NCBI GenBank assembly: GCA_046329515.1
Contig: JAXLUM010000001.1
Span: 1,364,001-1,428,000 of the forward strand
Length of the DNA: 64,000 bases
Origin: Bog-950 sp046329515
Lineage (GTDB): Bacteria; Bacteroidota; Bacteroidia; Chitinophagales; LD1
Direction: 5' to 3'
In this document: in pieces, positions 1 through 8,906 of the stretch
Position numbering within the stretch: position 1 is the first letter of the stretch
How the letters are laid out: each line of letters opens with the position of its first letter
The notes under the pieces: generated by a model
The model's database searches: none
Told to the model about the DNA's origin: nothing
The model's input: the letters and a program-made list of their open reading frames with translations, nothing else
Program-made: the position numbers and the translations under genes

Positions 1-36
1 AGAAGTAAAATTAACTTCTGAAATTAAGGAATAACT

Positions 37-44
37 TACTTTTA
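37..44 (+). promoter_or_regulatory. possible -7 box of the first gene
   Basis: TACTTTTA matches seven of eight positions of the Bacteroidota -7 consensus TAnnTTTG and lies 17 bp before the ATG. No clear -33 TTG is visible, and the window starts just upstream. Confidence 0.3.
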
Positions 45-61
45 TATTAAAATTCCCTGAT

Positions 62-2260
62 ATGAAAACTGTTAATATTGTAATTGCACTGCTGTGCCTG
101 TTTACAGCTTCCTACTCCCAAGTACCGCAACGTATGAACTACCAGGCTGTAGCACGCAATAATGCAGGGGGTATAGTGCCGAACCAATCCGTTGGATTGC
201 GCTTTACTATCAGGGATAACGGGGTAAGCGGACCTATACTATACCAGGAAACCCAGAAGGATACCACCAATAGCTTTGGAATTTTTACAGTGGTAATTGG
301 CGGCGGCAACATTGTTCAGGGCAGTTTTGCAGCTATTAATTGGGGGCAGGGAGATAAGTTTCTGCAGGTAGAAATAGATATGGCCGGTGGAACTTCTTAC
401 ACCAACATGGGTACCACACAATTACTTAGCGTGCCTTATGCCTTATATGCTGAGACTGCGGGGAATGGAGCGGGCCCAACAGGGCCTACCGGTGCCACAG
501 GCCCAACGGGTTTACAGGGTAATGCAGGAGTTACAGGCGCCCAAGGAAATACGGGCGCAAGCGGTGCAAATGGCGTTACCGGTCCTACGGGACCTAACGG
601 TTTACAGGGAAATACGGGAGCAACCGGTCAAACAGGAGTAACCGGCCCTACCGGGGCAACAGGCGCAGGTGGCGGAGCTACGGGTCCTACAGGACCAACG
701 GGCCCAACAGGTATTGGGGGTGGAGCAACCGGCCCCACAGGCGCGACCGGAGCCACTGGCTTACAGGGTTTGCAAGGCAACGCAGGCACTACAGGCCCTA
801 CGGGAGCCACCGGTACAAGTGGTGCTAAAGGTGCTACAGGTTCTACCGGTGTTACAGGACCTACAGGACCGAGTGGTGCAAATGGCATTACCGGTCCTCC
901 GGGACCAAGCGGTTTACAGGGAAATACAGGAGCAACCGGTCAAGCAGGAGTAACAGGCCCAACCGGGGTAATGGGTTCTACCGGTGTTACAGGACCTACC
1001 GGACCAAGTGGTGCAAATGGCATTACCGGCCCAACCGGCGCCACAGGATCAACTGGCTTACAAGGCATACAAGGAAATACAGGTGCTACAGGATCTAGCG
1101 GTAGTAATGGTGCTACCGGAGCCACAGGACCAAGCGGTTTACAGGGAACACAGGGAAATACTGGCGCAACTGGTCAAGCAGGAGTAACCGGCCCTACCGG
1201 GGCAACAGGCGCAGGTGGTGGAGCTACGGGCCCCACAGGCGCTACCGGAGCCACTGGCTTACAAGGTTTGCAAGGTAACCCAGGCACAACAGGCCCTACG
1301 GGAGCCACTGGTACAAGTGGTGCTAAGGGGGCTACAGGTTCTACCGGTATTACAGGACCTACTGGGCCAAGTGGTGCAAATGGCATTACCGGCAGTACAG
1401 GAGCAACAGGCTTGCAAGGTTTAACAGGGGTTACCGGGCCTACCGGTGCAAGCGGAGCGAATGGAGTAACAGGGCCTACCGGTTTACAGGGCATACAAGG
1501 GAATACAGGTGCGACAGGGCCTAGCGGTAGTAATGGTGCTACCGGAGCGACTGGCCCCACAGGTTTACAAGGTATACAAGGAACTGCAGGTATAACAGGC
1601 GCAACGGGTACAAGTGGAAGTAAAGGGGCTACAGGTTCCACGGGGCCTACAGGACCTACAGGGCCAAGTGGTGCGAACGGCATTACGGGTTCTACAGGAG
1701 CAACTGGCTTGCAAGGTTTAACCGGGCCTACCGGCGCAAGTGGAGCGAATGGAGTAACAGGACCTACCGGTCCCTTAGTTAGCGCTACTATAGGGCAAAC
1801 CTTACGTTATAACGGAACCGCCTGGGTAGCTAACAGTACTATTTATAATGATGGCACCAACGTTGGCATAGGTATGACACCTACCGGTAGCTACCGGCTT
1901 GAGGTAAACGGCAAGTTGAAAACATCAGGGGTAAATGAATTATCTGATATACGGTTAAAAAGTAATGTTACAACGTTGGATAGCGCCATGGAGAAATTAA
2001 TGCAGATGAGAGGCACGCAGTATTATTGGAAAACGGATGACTACCCGCAATATCAGTTTGATAATAAAAAGCAAATTGGTTTAATAGCACAGGAAGTTGA
2101 AAGAGTTCTTCCTGAAGTGGTTCAAACTGATGAGAACGGATTAAAGGCTGTTGAGTATTCAAAAGTGATAGCCTTGCTGATTGAAGCAATAAAAGAACAG
2201 GAAGGCAAAATAGAGCAGCAGCAGAAGATGATTGATTACCTTTTGAAACGGGACAAATAA
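62..2260 (+). CDS. secreted collagen-like protein with S74-type C-terminal chaperone domain
   Basis: A 732-residue secreted fibrous protein. Residues 1-19 form a signal peptide ending at A-S-Y-S-Q. Residues 20-135 form a globular head (motif MNYQAVARN) also found at the start of the second collagen-like protein at 48691. Residues 138-572 are about 145 Gly-X-Y triplets, mostly GPTG and GATG, with short GGG interruptions; Thr dominates the Y position, as in BclA-type bacterial collagens where it can be glycosylated. Near residues 625-660 the motif SDIRLKSNV and the following Y-Y-W-K are typical of the Peptidase_S74 intramolecular chaperone domain, which trimerises tail fibres and often cleaves itself off. 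The C-terminus is a short coiled coil. It probably forms a trimeric surface stalk. The stop codon overlaps the start of the M23 gene by one base. The ligand is unknown. Confidence 0.85.
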   Translation: MKTVNIVIALLCLFTASYSQVPQRMNYQAVARNNAGGIVPNQSVGLRFTIRDNGVSGPILYQETQKDTTNSFGIFTVVIGGGNIVQGSFAAINWGQGDKFLQVEIDMAGGTSYTNMGTTQLLSVPYALYAETAGNGAGPTGPTGATGPTGLQGNAGVTGAQGNTGASGANGVTGPTGPNGLQGNTGATGQTGVTGPTGATGAGGGATGPTGPTGPTGIGGGATGPTGATGATGLQGLQGNAGTTGPTGATGTSGAKGATGSTGVTGPTGPSGANGITGPPGPSGLQGNTGATGQAGVTGPTGVMGSTGVTGPTGPSGANGITGPTGATGSTGLQGIQGNTGATGSSGSNGATGATGPSGLQGTQGNTGATGQAGVTGPTGATGAGGGATGPTGATGATGLQGLQGNPGTTGPTGATGTSGAKGATGSTGITGPTGPSGANGITGSTGATGLQGLTGVTGPTGASGANGVTGPTGLQGIQGNTGATGPSGSNGATGATGPTGLQGIQGTAGITGATGTSGSKGATGSTGPTGPTGPSGANGITGSTGATGLQGLTGPTGASGANGVTGPTGPLVSATIGQTLRYNGTAWVANSTIYNDGTNVGIGMTPTGSYRLEVNGKLKTSGVNELSDIRLKSNVTTLDSAMEKLMQMRGTQYYWKTDDYPQYQFDNKKQIGLIAQEVERVLPEVVQTDENGLKAVEYSKVIALLIEAIKEQEGKIEQQQKMIDYLLKRDK

Positions 2261-3783
2261 TGAAAGTTATTATTGCATTATTCTGTTTTGCCCTTTTAAG
2301 CCTGCCGGGCCAAAGCCAGGAGTTAGCTCATTTTGAAGGTGGCAAAGCTATGCCTTATAAGCAAAGCAGCCCCTGCATTTCGGCAGCAGAATACAAAATG
2401 GTTGATAGCGTAATAAGACATAACCTGAAGTTACTTAAGTATAAGAAAAAGCACAAGAGTTTGCAGTCGGGGGTAATGTTTGATTTCCCCATGCTGTATA
2501 GTGGTAGTGATTGCCGCTACTATAATGTAAGCAACTACGTAGACCAAAACACGGCCAGCGGTTCAATACAGGATTATAACTGCGGTAGTATTACATATGA
2601 TGGTCACCTTGGTACTGATTTATCTATTTGGCCTTTCGATTTCTGGAAGATGGATAGCGGGCAGGTAAACATTGTAGCTGCTGCAAACGGAACAATAATA
2701 GCTAAGGACGATGGCCACTATGACCGTAATTGTGCTATGGGGAATGCACCTGCTAATTATGTAATTCTTTTACACAGCGATGGGTCAACTTCGTGGTATT
2801 GGCACATGAAAAGCGGTTCGGTAACTACCTTACCATTGGGTAGCACGGTTACGGTGGGCACTTACCTTGGCAAGGTAGGCAGTTCAGGCAGTTCAACCGG
2901 GCCGCATTTGCACTTCGAAGTTCATACAGGGAACAATTCTAACACTCCGGTAATTGACCCTTTTTATAAAACCGGAGGTTGTAATTTGCTGAATAATTCA
3001 AGTTGGTGGAATAGTCAGATTGCCTATAACGAGGGCCAGTTGGCTGCTGTTTCCACGCATCTTCATCCCATACAATTTCAGGCTTGCCCAACTACTACGC
3101 CTCCGGCGAAAAATACCTGCTTTCGCACCGTTTCCGATACTGTTTTTATTTACCTGTTTGGTTACAACTCAAACAATAACGGGCCTACGTTAACTATAAA
3201 GCGGCCCAATGGCACCGTATATTATACTACCGGTACGGGTAGTACTACTTATAATGGCTTTTACTATTACTGGTATTTTATCTTTCCCAACGGCTCGCCT
3301 ACCGGGGTATGGACGGTAACCGGAACTTTCAACTCTCAATCCTGTTCAACAGAGTTCTACTTGGGCAATCCCGCAGCAACTATTAATGCTACCATATGTG
3401 CTGATTCATCTTACTTCTTTAATGGCGCAAACTTAAATAGTACAGGAATCTACCTGGACACGCTGACCAACGCATATGGTTGTGATAGTGTTGTTACGCT
3501 TAACCTTACCGTTAATGCACTAACCTTTCCAATAGTAGATGGGGGCGCTGGCACCTGGAACTGGCAGGGCGGACAAAACACCAATTGGTTTAACCGTTGT
3601 AACTGGGATAAAGGCACATTACCCAACTTGTTATCCGATGTTGTTATTCCGGGTTCTACAACCCGTAACCCTACCATTGCCGGCGCAGCAGCTAACTGCA
3701 GAACATTAACTGTAAACACTACTAATGGAGGCAAGGTAACCATTGATACTTCAGCGGGCGGGGTGTTGAATATTGATCAGTAA
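2260..3783 (+). CDS. secreted M23-family metallopeptidase with C-terminal surface module
   Basis: A 507-residue LytM/M23 peptidase, a zinc enzyme family that cuts peptidoglycan cross-bridges or other glycine-rich peptides. A signal peptide (about residues 1-19, ending G-Q-S-Q) is followed by the catalytic domain. The zinc and catalytic signature is complete: H116-xxx-D120 (HLGTD), H182 in WYWHM, and H216-L-H218. After about residue 280 there is a beta-rich region, then one SICxxxxxxFxG...GCDSxxTLNLTV module (about residues 370-420) of the kind repeated in the proteins at 29419 and 52942. The ATG overlaps the stop of the collagen-like gene by one base, so the two are probably translated together. 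A substrate related to the collagen-like partner is possible but unproven. No T9SS sorting domain is evident at the end. Confidence 0.85.
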   Translation: MKVIIALFCFALLSLPGQSQELAHFEGGKAMPYKQSSPCISAAEYKMVDSVIRHNLKLLKYKKKHKSLQSGVMFDFPMLYSGSDCRYYNVSNYVDQNTASGSIQDYNCGSITYDGHLGTDLSIWPFDFWKMDSGQVNIVAAANGTIIAKDDGHYDRNCAMGNAPANYVILLHSDGSTSWYWHMKSGSVTTLPLGSTVTVGTYLGKVGSSGSSTGPHLHFEVHTGNNSNTPVIDPFYKTGGCNLLNNSSWWNSQIAYNEGQLAAVSTHLHPIQFQACPTTTPPAKNTCFRTVSDTVFIYLFGYNSNNNGPTLTIKRPNGTVYYTTGTGSTTYNGFYYYWYFIFPNGSPTGVWTVTGTFNSQSCSTEFYLGNPAATINATICADSSYFFNGANLNSTGIYLDTLTNAYGCDSVVTLNLTVNALTFPIVDGGAGTWNWQGGQNTNWFNRCNWDKGTLPNLLSDVVIPGSTTRNPTIAGAAANCRTLTVNTTNGGKVTIDTSAGGVLNIDQ

Positions 3784-3797
3784 GTTGATTACTTGCC

Positions 3798-3805
3798 TAT
3801 CTTCG
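3798..3805 (+). promoter_or_regulatory. candidate -7 box of trmD, very close to the ATG
   Basis: TATCTTCG differs from TAnnTTTG at one position and ends 7 bp before the trmD start codon. If used, the mRNA would have almost no leader. No -33 TTG at the usual spacing is seen. Confidence 0.35.
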
Positions 3806-3812
3806 CGCCCTG

Positions 3813-4496
3813 ATGCGTATTGATATAATTACTGTTTTACCGGAGTTGTTGGAGAGCCCTTTTCAGCATAGCATGATGAAGCGGGCAAAGGACCGTGGTT
3901 TGCTTGAAGTGCATTTGATACACCTGCGCGACTTTGCCATTAATAAGCACGGTCAGGTAGACGATTACCAATATGGCGGCGGGGCAGGAATGGTAATGAT
4001 GTGCGAACCTATAGCCAACTGCATTGATAAGCTGAAAGCAGAACGGAAGTATGATGAGGTAGTGTATATGACCCCTGATGGTGAAACGCTGAACCAGAAA
4101 ATTGCCAACCACTTTTCGTTAAAGCAAAACATCATCATTATTTGCGGTCATTACAAAGGCATTGATGAGCGTTTGCGTCAGTTGTATGTTACCCGTGAGA
4201 TTTCGATAGGAGACTATGTATTAAGCGGTGGGGAACTGGCGGCAGCTGTGTTTGTGGATGCAATCGGACGTCTACTACCTGGGGTATTAAACGATGAAAC
4301 CTCGGCGCTTACTGATTCCTTTCAGGATGGCTTGCTATCGCCACCAGTTTATACCCGGCCGGAAGATTTTAGAGGGGAAAAAGTGCCGGATGTGCTGCTT
4401 TCGGGCCATGAGAAAAACATACAGGAGTGGAGGCATGAAAAGGCCTTGGAAAGGACCAAAGAACGCCGGCCTGATTTGTTAGGGGAAGACAATTAA
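3813..4496 (+). CDS. trmD: tRNA (guanine37-N1)-methyltransferase
   Basis: TrmD methylates N1 of G37 next to the anticodon of tRNAs for Leu, Pro and Arg, using S-adenosylmethionine, and prevents +1 frameshifting. The 227-residue length is normal. The N-terminal MRIDIITVLPE, the YGGGAGMVM loop, IICGHYKGIDERL and the knot-region motif EISIGDYVLSGGELA are all recognisable SPOUT-fold TrmD signatures. rplS lies about 700 bp downstream, echoing the common trmD-rplS linkage, but a small membrane protein gene is inserted between them. The start is the first ATG and agrees with the family N-terminus. Confidence 0.97.
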   Translation: MRIDIITVLPELLESPFQHSMMKRAKDRGLLEVHLIHLRDFAINKHGQVDDYQYGGGAGMVMMCEPIANCIDKLKAERKYDEVVYMTPDGETLNQKIANHFSLKQNIIIICGHYKGIDERLRQLYVTREISIGDYVLSGGELAAAVFVDAIGRLLPGVLNDETSALTDSFQDGLLSPPVYTRPEDFRGEKVPDVLLSGHEKNIQEWRHEKALERTKERRPDLLGEDN

Positions 4497-4535
4497 AATT
4501 TTGATAGGGCGTTTGCTTGCGGCAAACAATTCCCT

Positions 4536-5027
4536 ATGAAAGTAATAAGCATTATTGTGATGATGTTGGTGTTTAGCTGCGTAGCGCGCGGTCAGGATAG
4601 TTTGACTACGGCCAAACTCAAAGAGTACAAAAAGCTTTATGAACAAGGCTTAATTGACAGCGCTGATTACAGGCACTTAAAGCAAAGTTTGCTTTATAAG
4701 GACCTGACAGCCGATAGCCGCGCTTCAGCAGAGGCATTGAAGTTGCGCTACAAAAGGCAGTTTATTGCCGGCGGTGTATTTATGGCCGCAGGTATGGGAG
4801 GGGTGATAGGAGGAATAGTTTATTCGAATAGAGCCTATAAAGCGCAGTTTTATCAGCGCAATAAGACTTTACTGTTTACCTCCGGAGCCTTGGTAACGGT
4901 TGTTGGTGCAGTATTAATAGGCGTTGGTTTAGATAGCCGGGTTAAATACCGGATTCAAAACAAAGCTGAGTTAGGTGTGCTGTCCTCGGGGCAGGTAGGA
5001 GTGGCGTTAAAAATAGGCAGAGGATGA
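4536..5027 (+). CDS. small membrane protein with SHOCT-like N-terminal motif
   Basis: A 163-residue protein of unknown function. It has a signal peptide or first membrane segment (about residues 1-19, cysteine near the end), a short helical stretch at 25-52 (KLKEYKKLYEQGLID...) resembling the SHOCT short oligomerisation motif, and two hydrophobic Gly/Ala/Val-rich segments at about 75-95 and 110-130 that should span the membrane. It lies between trmD and rplS. A small inverted repeat (GTTTGC/GCAAAC, about 4511-4527) precedes the start. The SHOCT resemblance is by eye only. Confidence 0.6.
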   Translation: MKVISIIVMMLVFSCVARGQDSLTTAKLKEYKKLYEQGLIDSADYRHLKQSLLYKDLTADSRASAEALKLRYKRQFIAGGVFMAAGMGGVIGGIVYSNRAYKAQFYQRNKTLLFTSGALVTVVGAVLIGVGLDSRVKYRIQNKAELGVLSSGQVGVALKIGRG

Positions 5028-5145
5028 GGATTATTGGGCTTATATCCCTATTATGCGTTTAACTTGCTGATTTACAAACTATAACCGTAAACGGGCTACT
5101 GTTTGTAAAGAAATAGAAAGTACTATTTTATTTCCGCTTTTTTTC

Positions 5146-5153
5146 TATTTTTG
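5146..5153 (+). promoter_or_regulatory. -7 box of rplS
   Basis: TATTTTTG is a full match to TAnnTTTG, 35 bp before the rplS ATG. It would give a leader of about 30 nt. No exact -33 TTG is visible. Confidence 0.5.
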
Positions 5154-5188
5154 CCTGCCTTTTAAAAAATCAACTAGAAAAGAAGATT

Positions 5189-5566
5189 ATGAATCCGAAG
5201 ATTAAACTGGTAGAAGAAACCTTTGGCCACAAAAGCAAGCACCCTTCATTTAACCCGGGTGACAATATAACTGTATCTTACAAAATTACCGAAGGTAACA
5301 AAGAGCGTATCCAGGAATTCCGTGGAGACGTTATCCAGGTTCGCGGTGCAGGAACAGCCAAAATGTTTACAGTTCGTAAAATATCAAACGGTGTAGGTGT
5401 TGAGCGTGTATTCCCTCTTAGCTCACCATTTGTTGACGAGATAGTAGTAAACAAAGTAGGTCGCGTTCGCCGCGCTAAACTGTTCTACCAGCGTAACCGT
5501 AAAGGTAAAGCAAGCCGTATTCAGGAAAAGCGTCAGGCTGAAACTGAAACTGCTTCAGCTCAATAA
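5189..5566 (+). CDS. rplS: 50S ribosomal protein L19
   Basis: L19 sits at the interface of the ribosomal subunits. The 125-residue protein shows the family pattern: FNPGDNITVSYKITEGNKERIQEFRGDVI near the N-terminus, then GVGVERVFPLSSPFVDEI and the basic RRAKLFYQRNRKGKASRI. It has a short Gln/Ala/Glu-rich tail common in Bacteroidota L19. A promoter-like -7 box and a strong terminator bracket it as a single-gene unit. Confidence 0.97.
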   Translation: MNPKIKLVEETFGHKSKHPSFNPGDNITVSYKITEGNKERIQEFRGDVIQVRGAGTAKMFTVRKISNGVGVERVFPLSSPFVDEIVVNKVGRVRRAKLFYQRNRKGKASRIQEKRQAETETASAQ

Positions 5567-5586
5567 AAAGCAAGCAAAACATATTG

Positions 5587-5622
5587 AAATGCCGGTCTTA
5601 CCAAAGTCCGGCATTTTTGTTT
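5587..5622 (+). terminator. rplS terminator
   Basis: The stem AATGCCGG / CCGGCATT (5588-5595 with 5608-5615) is followed by TTTGTTTTT, 20 bp after the rplS stop. Confidence 0.85.
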
Positions 5623-5795
5623 TTAGCCTTGTTAAATACATAATTATTAGGGCTTTAGGTGTTTTTTACATTACTATGACAATCCGTTTCGGCATATTTA
5701 ACGTCTATGTATATAGATGTGAATAATTTTACGTTTTATAAGCGGCCGGGCTTTATAAATTGCAAAGTGGTATAAATCTTGAATCTACGTGAATA

Positions 5796-8393
5796 ATGGC
5801 CTACAAGAACTATAAATTTAAATCATTAAGGGTTTTCTCCAGTGATGAGTGGTTGGCTAACCGCAAGCGGGAATACCGTACGGTTTTCGACAGAAGTGAA
5901 ACAACCTATATATCAGCCGAATTAGCTTTTTACAATAAGCTGTTTGATGAGCAGGATTGGGAAGTAACTATTACGCTAAAGGCTTTTTCGCATGCTGAAG
6001 GCAAGAAAAAAGAGCTGAGCAGCCAGGACGAAAAGCGCAAAATACGCCTTGACGAAAACACGGTTTACGTAAACAAGGGCTGGGGTATGGCTACACCCGG
6101 TGCTTTTTGGTCGAAGGGTGAATACAGTTGGGAAGCATACGTGGATGGTGAATTGATTGGCACCAAACGTTTTTATATTGAAGATGTTGGCCGCGTTTCA
6201 GGCGAGGTGAATCCTTTCTTCGATATTGAATCAGTGCGCTTTTACACCGGCGATTACAATGCCGTTAACGAGGAGAACAAAACTTACTTTAAAAAGATAA
6301 ATGCAAACCAAACGCAATATTTGTATGTGGAGTTTAAATTCCGCAACAAAATAGAAGCGGAGTGGAATTGCGAAGTTGTATTCAACTGGTATAATGCCTC
6401 GGGCATGTTGAAAGCCCGTATTGAGCGTTTCCGCAAAATTGAAGCAGCTAAAGTAGGAGAGACCTTTACCTTTAATGAGGGTTGGGGTAATGATATACCC
6501 GGAACATGGAAAGATTCTTCGTACCGCCTTGAGGTGGTATTTATGGATACCGTTGTGGCGGTTGCCTACCTTGATACAGGGGAAGAAGATGTGGAAGGCG
6601 ATGTTGAATTGAATGCTATTAGCGCCCAGGTAGCTACTACTACCGTGGCAACACCTATAAGACCTGATGAATCGTTAGAAGCCCAGGTAGCGCAATTAGA
6701 TGAGTTGATTGGTTTAGAAGAACTGAAGAAGGAAATTAAAAACCACATCAGCTACCTGAATTTTTTAAAACTGCGCCAGGAGAAAGGTTTTAAAGATAGC
6801 GACCGTATTGCCTTGCACAGTGTGTTTATGGGTAACCCCGGCACAGGTAAAACTACGGTGGTAAAGATGCTTGGTCAAATTTACAAGGCCATGGGCTTGT
6901 TAAGCAAGGGCCATGTAAAAGAGGTTGACCGGAGCCAGTTGATAGGTGAATACATTGGCCAAACTGCACCTAAGGTGAAGAAGGCTATTGAAGAAGCTAA
7001 AGGCGGTATACTGTTTATTGACGAAGCTTACTCCTTAGCGCGCGAAGCTGATGATAGTAAGGATTTTGGTAAAGAAGCTATTGAAGTTATTATAAAGGAA
7101 ATGAGCGATGGCAGTAAAGACCTTGCTGTAATGGTGGCCGGTTATCCTCATGAAATGAATGTGTTCCTGGATTCTAACCCGGGCCTTAAATCGCGCTTTA
7201 ATAACTACTTCCACTTTGATGATTACCTGCCAGAAGAACTGCAGGAAATTGCTTTACTGGCTGCGAAGTACCGTAACGTTAAGCTTACTGCGGATGCTGA
7301 ACATTATTTGTTTGACCAGTTAACAGAAGCTTACCGCAACCGCGACAGAACATTCGGTAACGCCCGTTTTGCTTACTCAGTAATTGATGAAGCAAAAATG
7401 AACTTAGGCTTACGCTTAATGAACCGGCCCGATTTGCGCGATTTGAATGATGAAGCGCTTTCTACCATAGAACTTGAAGATATTGAACAGGTATTTGCCA
7501 ATAAAGGTAAGCGCCGTGCCAAGATAAAGGTGAATGAGAAAATGTTGCGCGATGCCATGAATGAGTTGAATGAACTTATAGGCATTACCAATATTAAGAA
7601 CGAGGTAAATGAATTGGTGAAGCTGGTTCGTTTCTATGAAGAGATTGGTCGCGATGTAACTAATAAGTTCTCTCTGCATACGGTGTTTTTGGGTAACCCG
7701 GGTACCGGTAAAACTACTGTGGCGCGTATTATAGGTAAAATATACAAGGCGCTTGGTTTGCTTGAGCGAGGCCATATGGTTGAAGCTGACCGCCAGGGAT
7801 TGGTGGCAGGCTTTATAGGTCAGACTGCGCTTAAAACAGACGAGCGTATTAAGGAAGCTAAAGGCGGCGTATTGTTTATTGATGAGGCTTATGCCTTAGG
7901 TGAAACAAGCATTGGCAGCGACTACGGTAAAGAAGCTATAGAAACCTTACTGAAGCGCATGGAAGATATGCGTGGTGAGTTTGCCGTAATTGTTGCCGGT
8001 TATACCGAGCCAATGAACCGCTTTTTGGAAAGTAACCCGGGCTTACGCTCGCGCTTTGACCGCACCTTTACCTTCCAGGATTATACTGCGGAAGAACTTT
8101 ACCAGATAGCTATTAGCCTATTGAAGAAAGAAGGTGTTAGCCCTGATAAAGAGGCCGACGACTACATGAAGCAATACATACAAAGTATATACGATTACCG
8201 CGATAAGTATTTTGGTAATGGCCGCGAGATACGCAAGTTTATACTGGAAGCCGTGCAGAATCAAAACCTGCGCCTGGCCTCAATAAGTAAAGAGCACCGC
8301 ACTAAGGAAATGCTTGAAACCTTAACGCTGGAGGACCTGAAGGAATTTAAGATTCAGGAGGGTAAACGAAGCAGCTTAGGCTTTAAATATTAA
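5796..8393 (+). CDS. tandem AAA+ ATPase, CbbX/SpoVK-like, with duplicated N-terminal beta domain
   Basis: An 865-residue cytosolic protein with two complete CbbX/SpoVK-type AAA+ modules. Module 1 has Walker A at 346-353 (GNPGTGKT) and Walker B with D409-E410 (LFIDEAYSLA). Module 2 has Walker A at 633-640 and Walker B with D696-E697 (LFIDEAYAL). Both have a conserved SRF arginine element (GLKSRF, GLRSRF). Residues 1-130 and about 135-265 are two related beta-rich domains, each ending in a GWG...PG...W motif (GWGMATPGAFW and GWGNDIPGTWK). The family remodels protein complexes, for example Rubisco activase CbbX or EccA; the substrate here is unknown. It lies alone between two terminators, with no obvious partner gene. 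Confidence 0.85.
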   Translation: MAYKNYKFKSLRVFSSDEWLANRKREYRTVFDRSETTYISAELAFYNKLFDEQDWEVTITLKAFSHAEGKKKELSSQDEKRKIRLDENTVYVNKGWGMATPGAFWSKGEYSWEAYVDGELIGTKRFYIEDVGRVSGEVNPFFDIESVRFYTGDYNAVNEENKTYFKKINANQTQYLYVEFKFRNKIEAEWNCEVVFNWYNASGMLKARIERFRKIEAAKVGETFTFNEGWGNDIPGTWKDSSYRLEVVFMDTVVAVAYLDTGEEDVEGDVELNAISAQVATTTVATPIRPDESLEAQVAQLDELIGLEELKKEIKNHISYLNFLKLRQEKGFKDSDRIALHSVFMGNPGTGKTTVVKMLGQIYKAMGLLSKGHVKEVDRSQLIGEYIGQTAPKVKKAIEEAKGGILFIDEAYSLAREADDSKDFGKEAIEVIIKEMSDGSKDLAVMVAGYPHEMNVFLDSNPGLKSRFNNYFHFDDYLPEELQEIALLAAKYRNVKLTADAEHYLFDQLTEAYRNRDRTFGNARFAYSVIDEAKMNLGLRLMNRPDLRDLNDEALSTIELEDIEQVFANKGKRRAKIKVNEKMLRDAMNELNELIGITNIKNEVNELVKLVRFYEEIGRDVTNKFSLHTVFLGNPGTGKTTVARIIGKIYKALGLLERGHMVEADRQGLVAGFIGQTALKTDERIKEAKGGVLFIDEAYALGETSIGSDYGKEAIETLLKRMEDMRGEFAVIVAGYTEPMNRFLESNPGLRSRFDRTFTFQDYTAEELYQIAISLLKKEGVSPDKEADDYMKQYIQSIYDYRDKYFGNGREIRKFILEAVQNQNLRLASISKEHRTKEMLETLTLEDLKEFKIQEGKRSSLGFKY

Positions 8394-8399
8394 AAACAG

Positions 8400-8428
8400 A
8401 AAGGTGAGTTTGGGCTCACCTTTTTTGT
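8400..8428 (+). terminator. terminator after the tandem AAA+ gene
   Basis: The hairpin AAGGTGAG / CTCACCTT (8401-8408 with 8415-8422) is followed by a T-run, 7 bp after the stop codon. Confidence 0.85.
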
Positions 8429-8498
8429 TTCTGTATTTCAGCTATACATCTTGCTATTTTTAACTGCCGGTAAACCGCAAAAAGTGCACTTTTGCGCT

Positions 8499-8789
8499 AT
8501 GCGTCACAAGAACAATGTAACCTTAGGCCAGGCACTGGAAATGATGGTAAAGGAGCTTAAACTAAAAAGTAAGCTTGATGAAACCCGTATACAGGATGGC
8601 TGGGAGCGCATTATGGGTAAGCCCATTGCCAAATACACCTCCTCAATAGCTTTAAGAGGGACTAAGCTTTATATAAAAGTGGAAAATGCCCCCCTGAAGC
8701 AGGAATTAACCTATGGCTGCGAAAAAATTCGCGATTTATTTAACCAGGAACTGGGTTCTGCCGTAATACAGGAAGTAGTTATTTTTTGA
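8499..8789 (+). CDS. DUF721 / DciA-like protein
   Basis: A 96-residue DUF721 protein from the ATG at 8499. The core GWERIMGKPIAKYTSSIALRG and KLYIKVENAPLKQEL matches the family, whose founding member DciA loads or recruits the replicative helicase in bacteria lacking DnaC/DnaI. The reading frame stays open upstream to 8451, but that extension (LTAGKPQKVHFC) is unlike the family, and a CACTTTTG element resembling a -7 box lies just before 8499. DciA function is inferred from the family only. Confidence 0.8.
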   Translation: MRHKNNVTLGQALEMMVKELKLKSKLDETRIQDGWERIMGKPIAKYTSSIALRGTKLYIKVENAPLKQELTYGCEKIRDLFNQELGSAVIQEVVIF

Positions 8790-8892
8790 TGTTTATACGG
8801 AACCTGCTTACCTGAAAAAGTGTTCATTTTACTGTGCTACAATGTACACTGCTTTGTGGAATAGTGGCGGAGGGCCATCCTGTGTAAATAGA

Positions 8893-8900
8893 TACATTCG
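8893..8900 (+). promoter_or_regulatory. candidate -7 box 6 bp before the LysM/TPR gene
   Basis: TACATTCG is one mismatch from TAnnTTTG and ends 6 bp before the ATG at 8907. It suggests a leaderless or near-leaderless transcript. Confidence 0.35.
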
Positions 8901-8906
8901 TTGCCG

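Noticed and set aside
1174..1683. Long minus-strand open frame rich in Pro-Val-Ala opposite the collagen-like gene
   Set aside because: It is the mirror of Gly-X-Y codons (GGN-CCN). It has no start context or family, as do the similar frames at 628-888, 940-1125, 49068-49370 and 49452-49748.
8451..8498. Longer start for the DUF721 gene
   Set aside because: The extra 16 residues are unlike the family N-terminus, and a -7-like element lies inside them.
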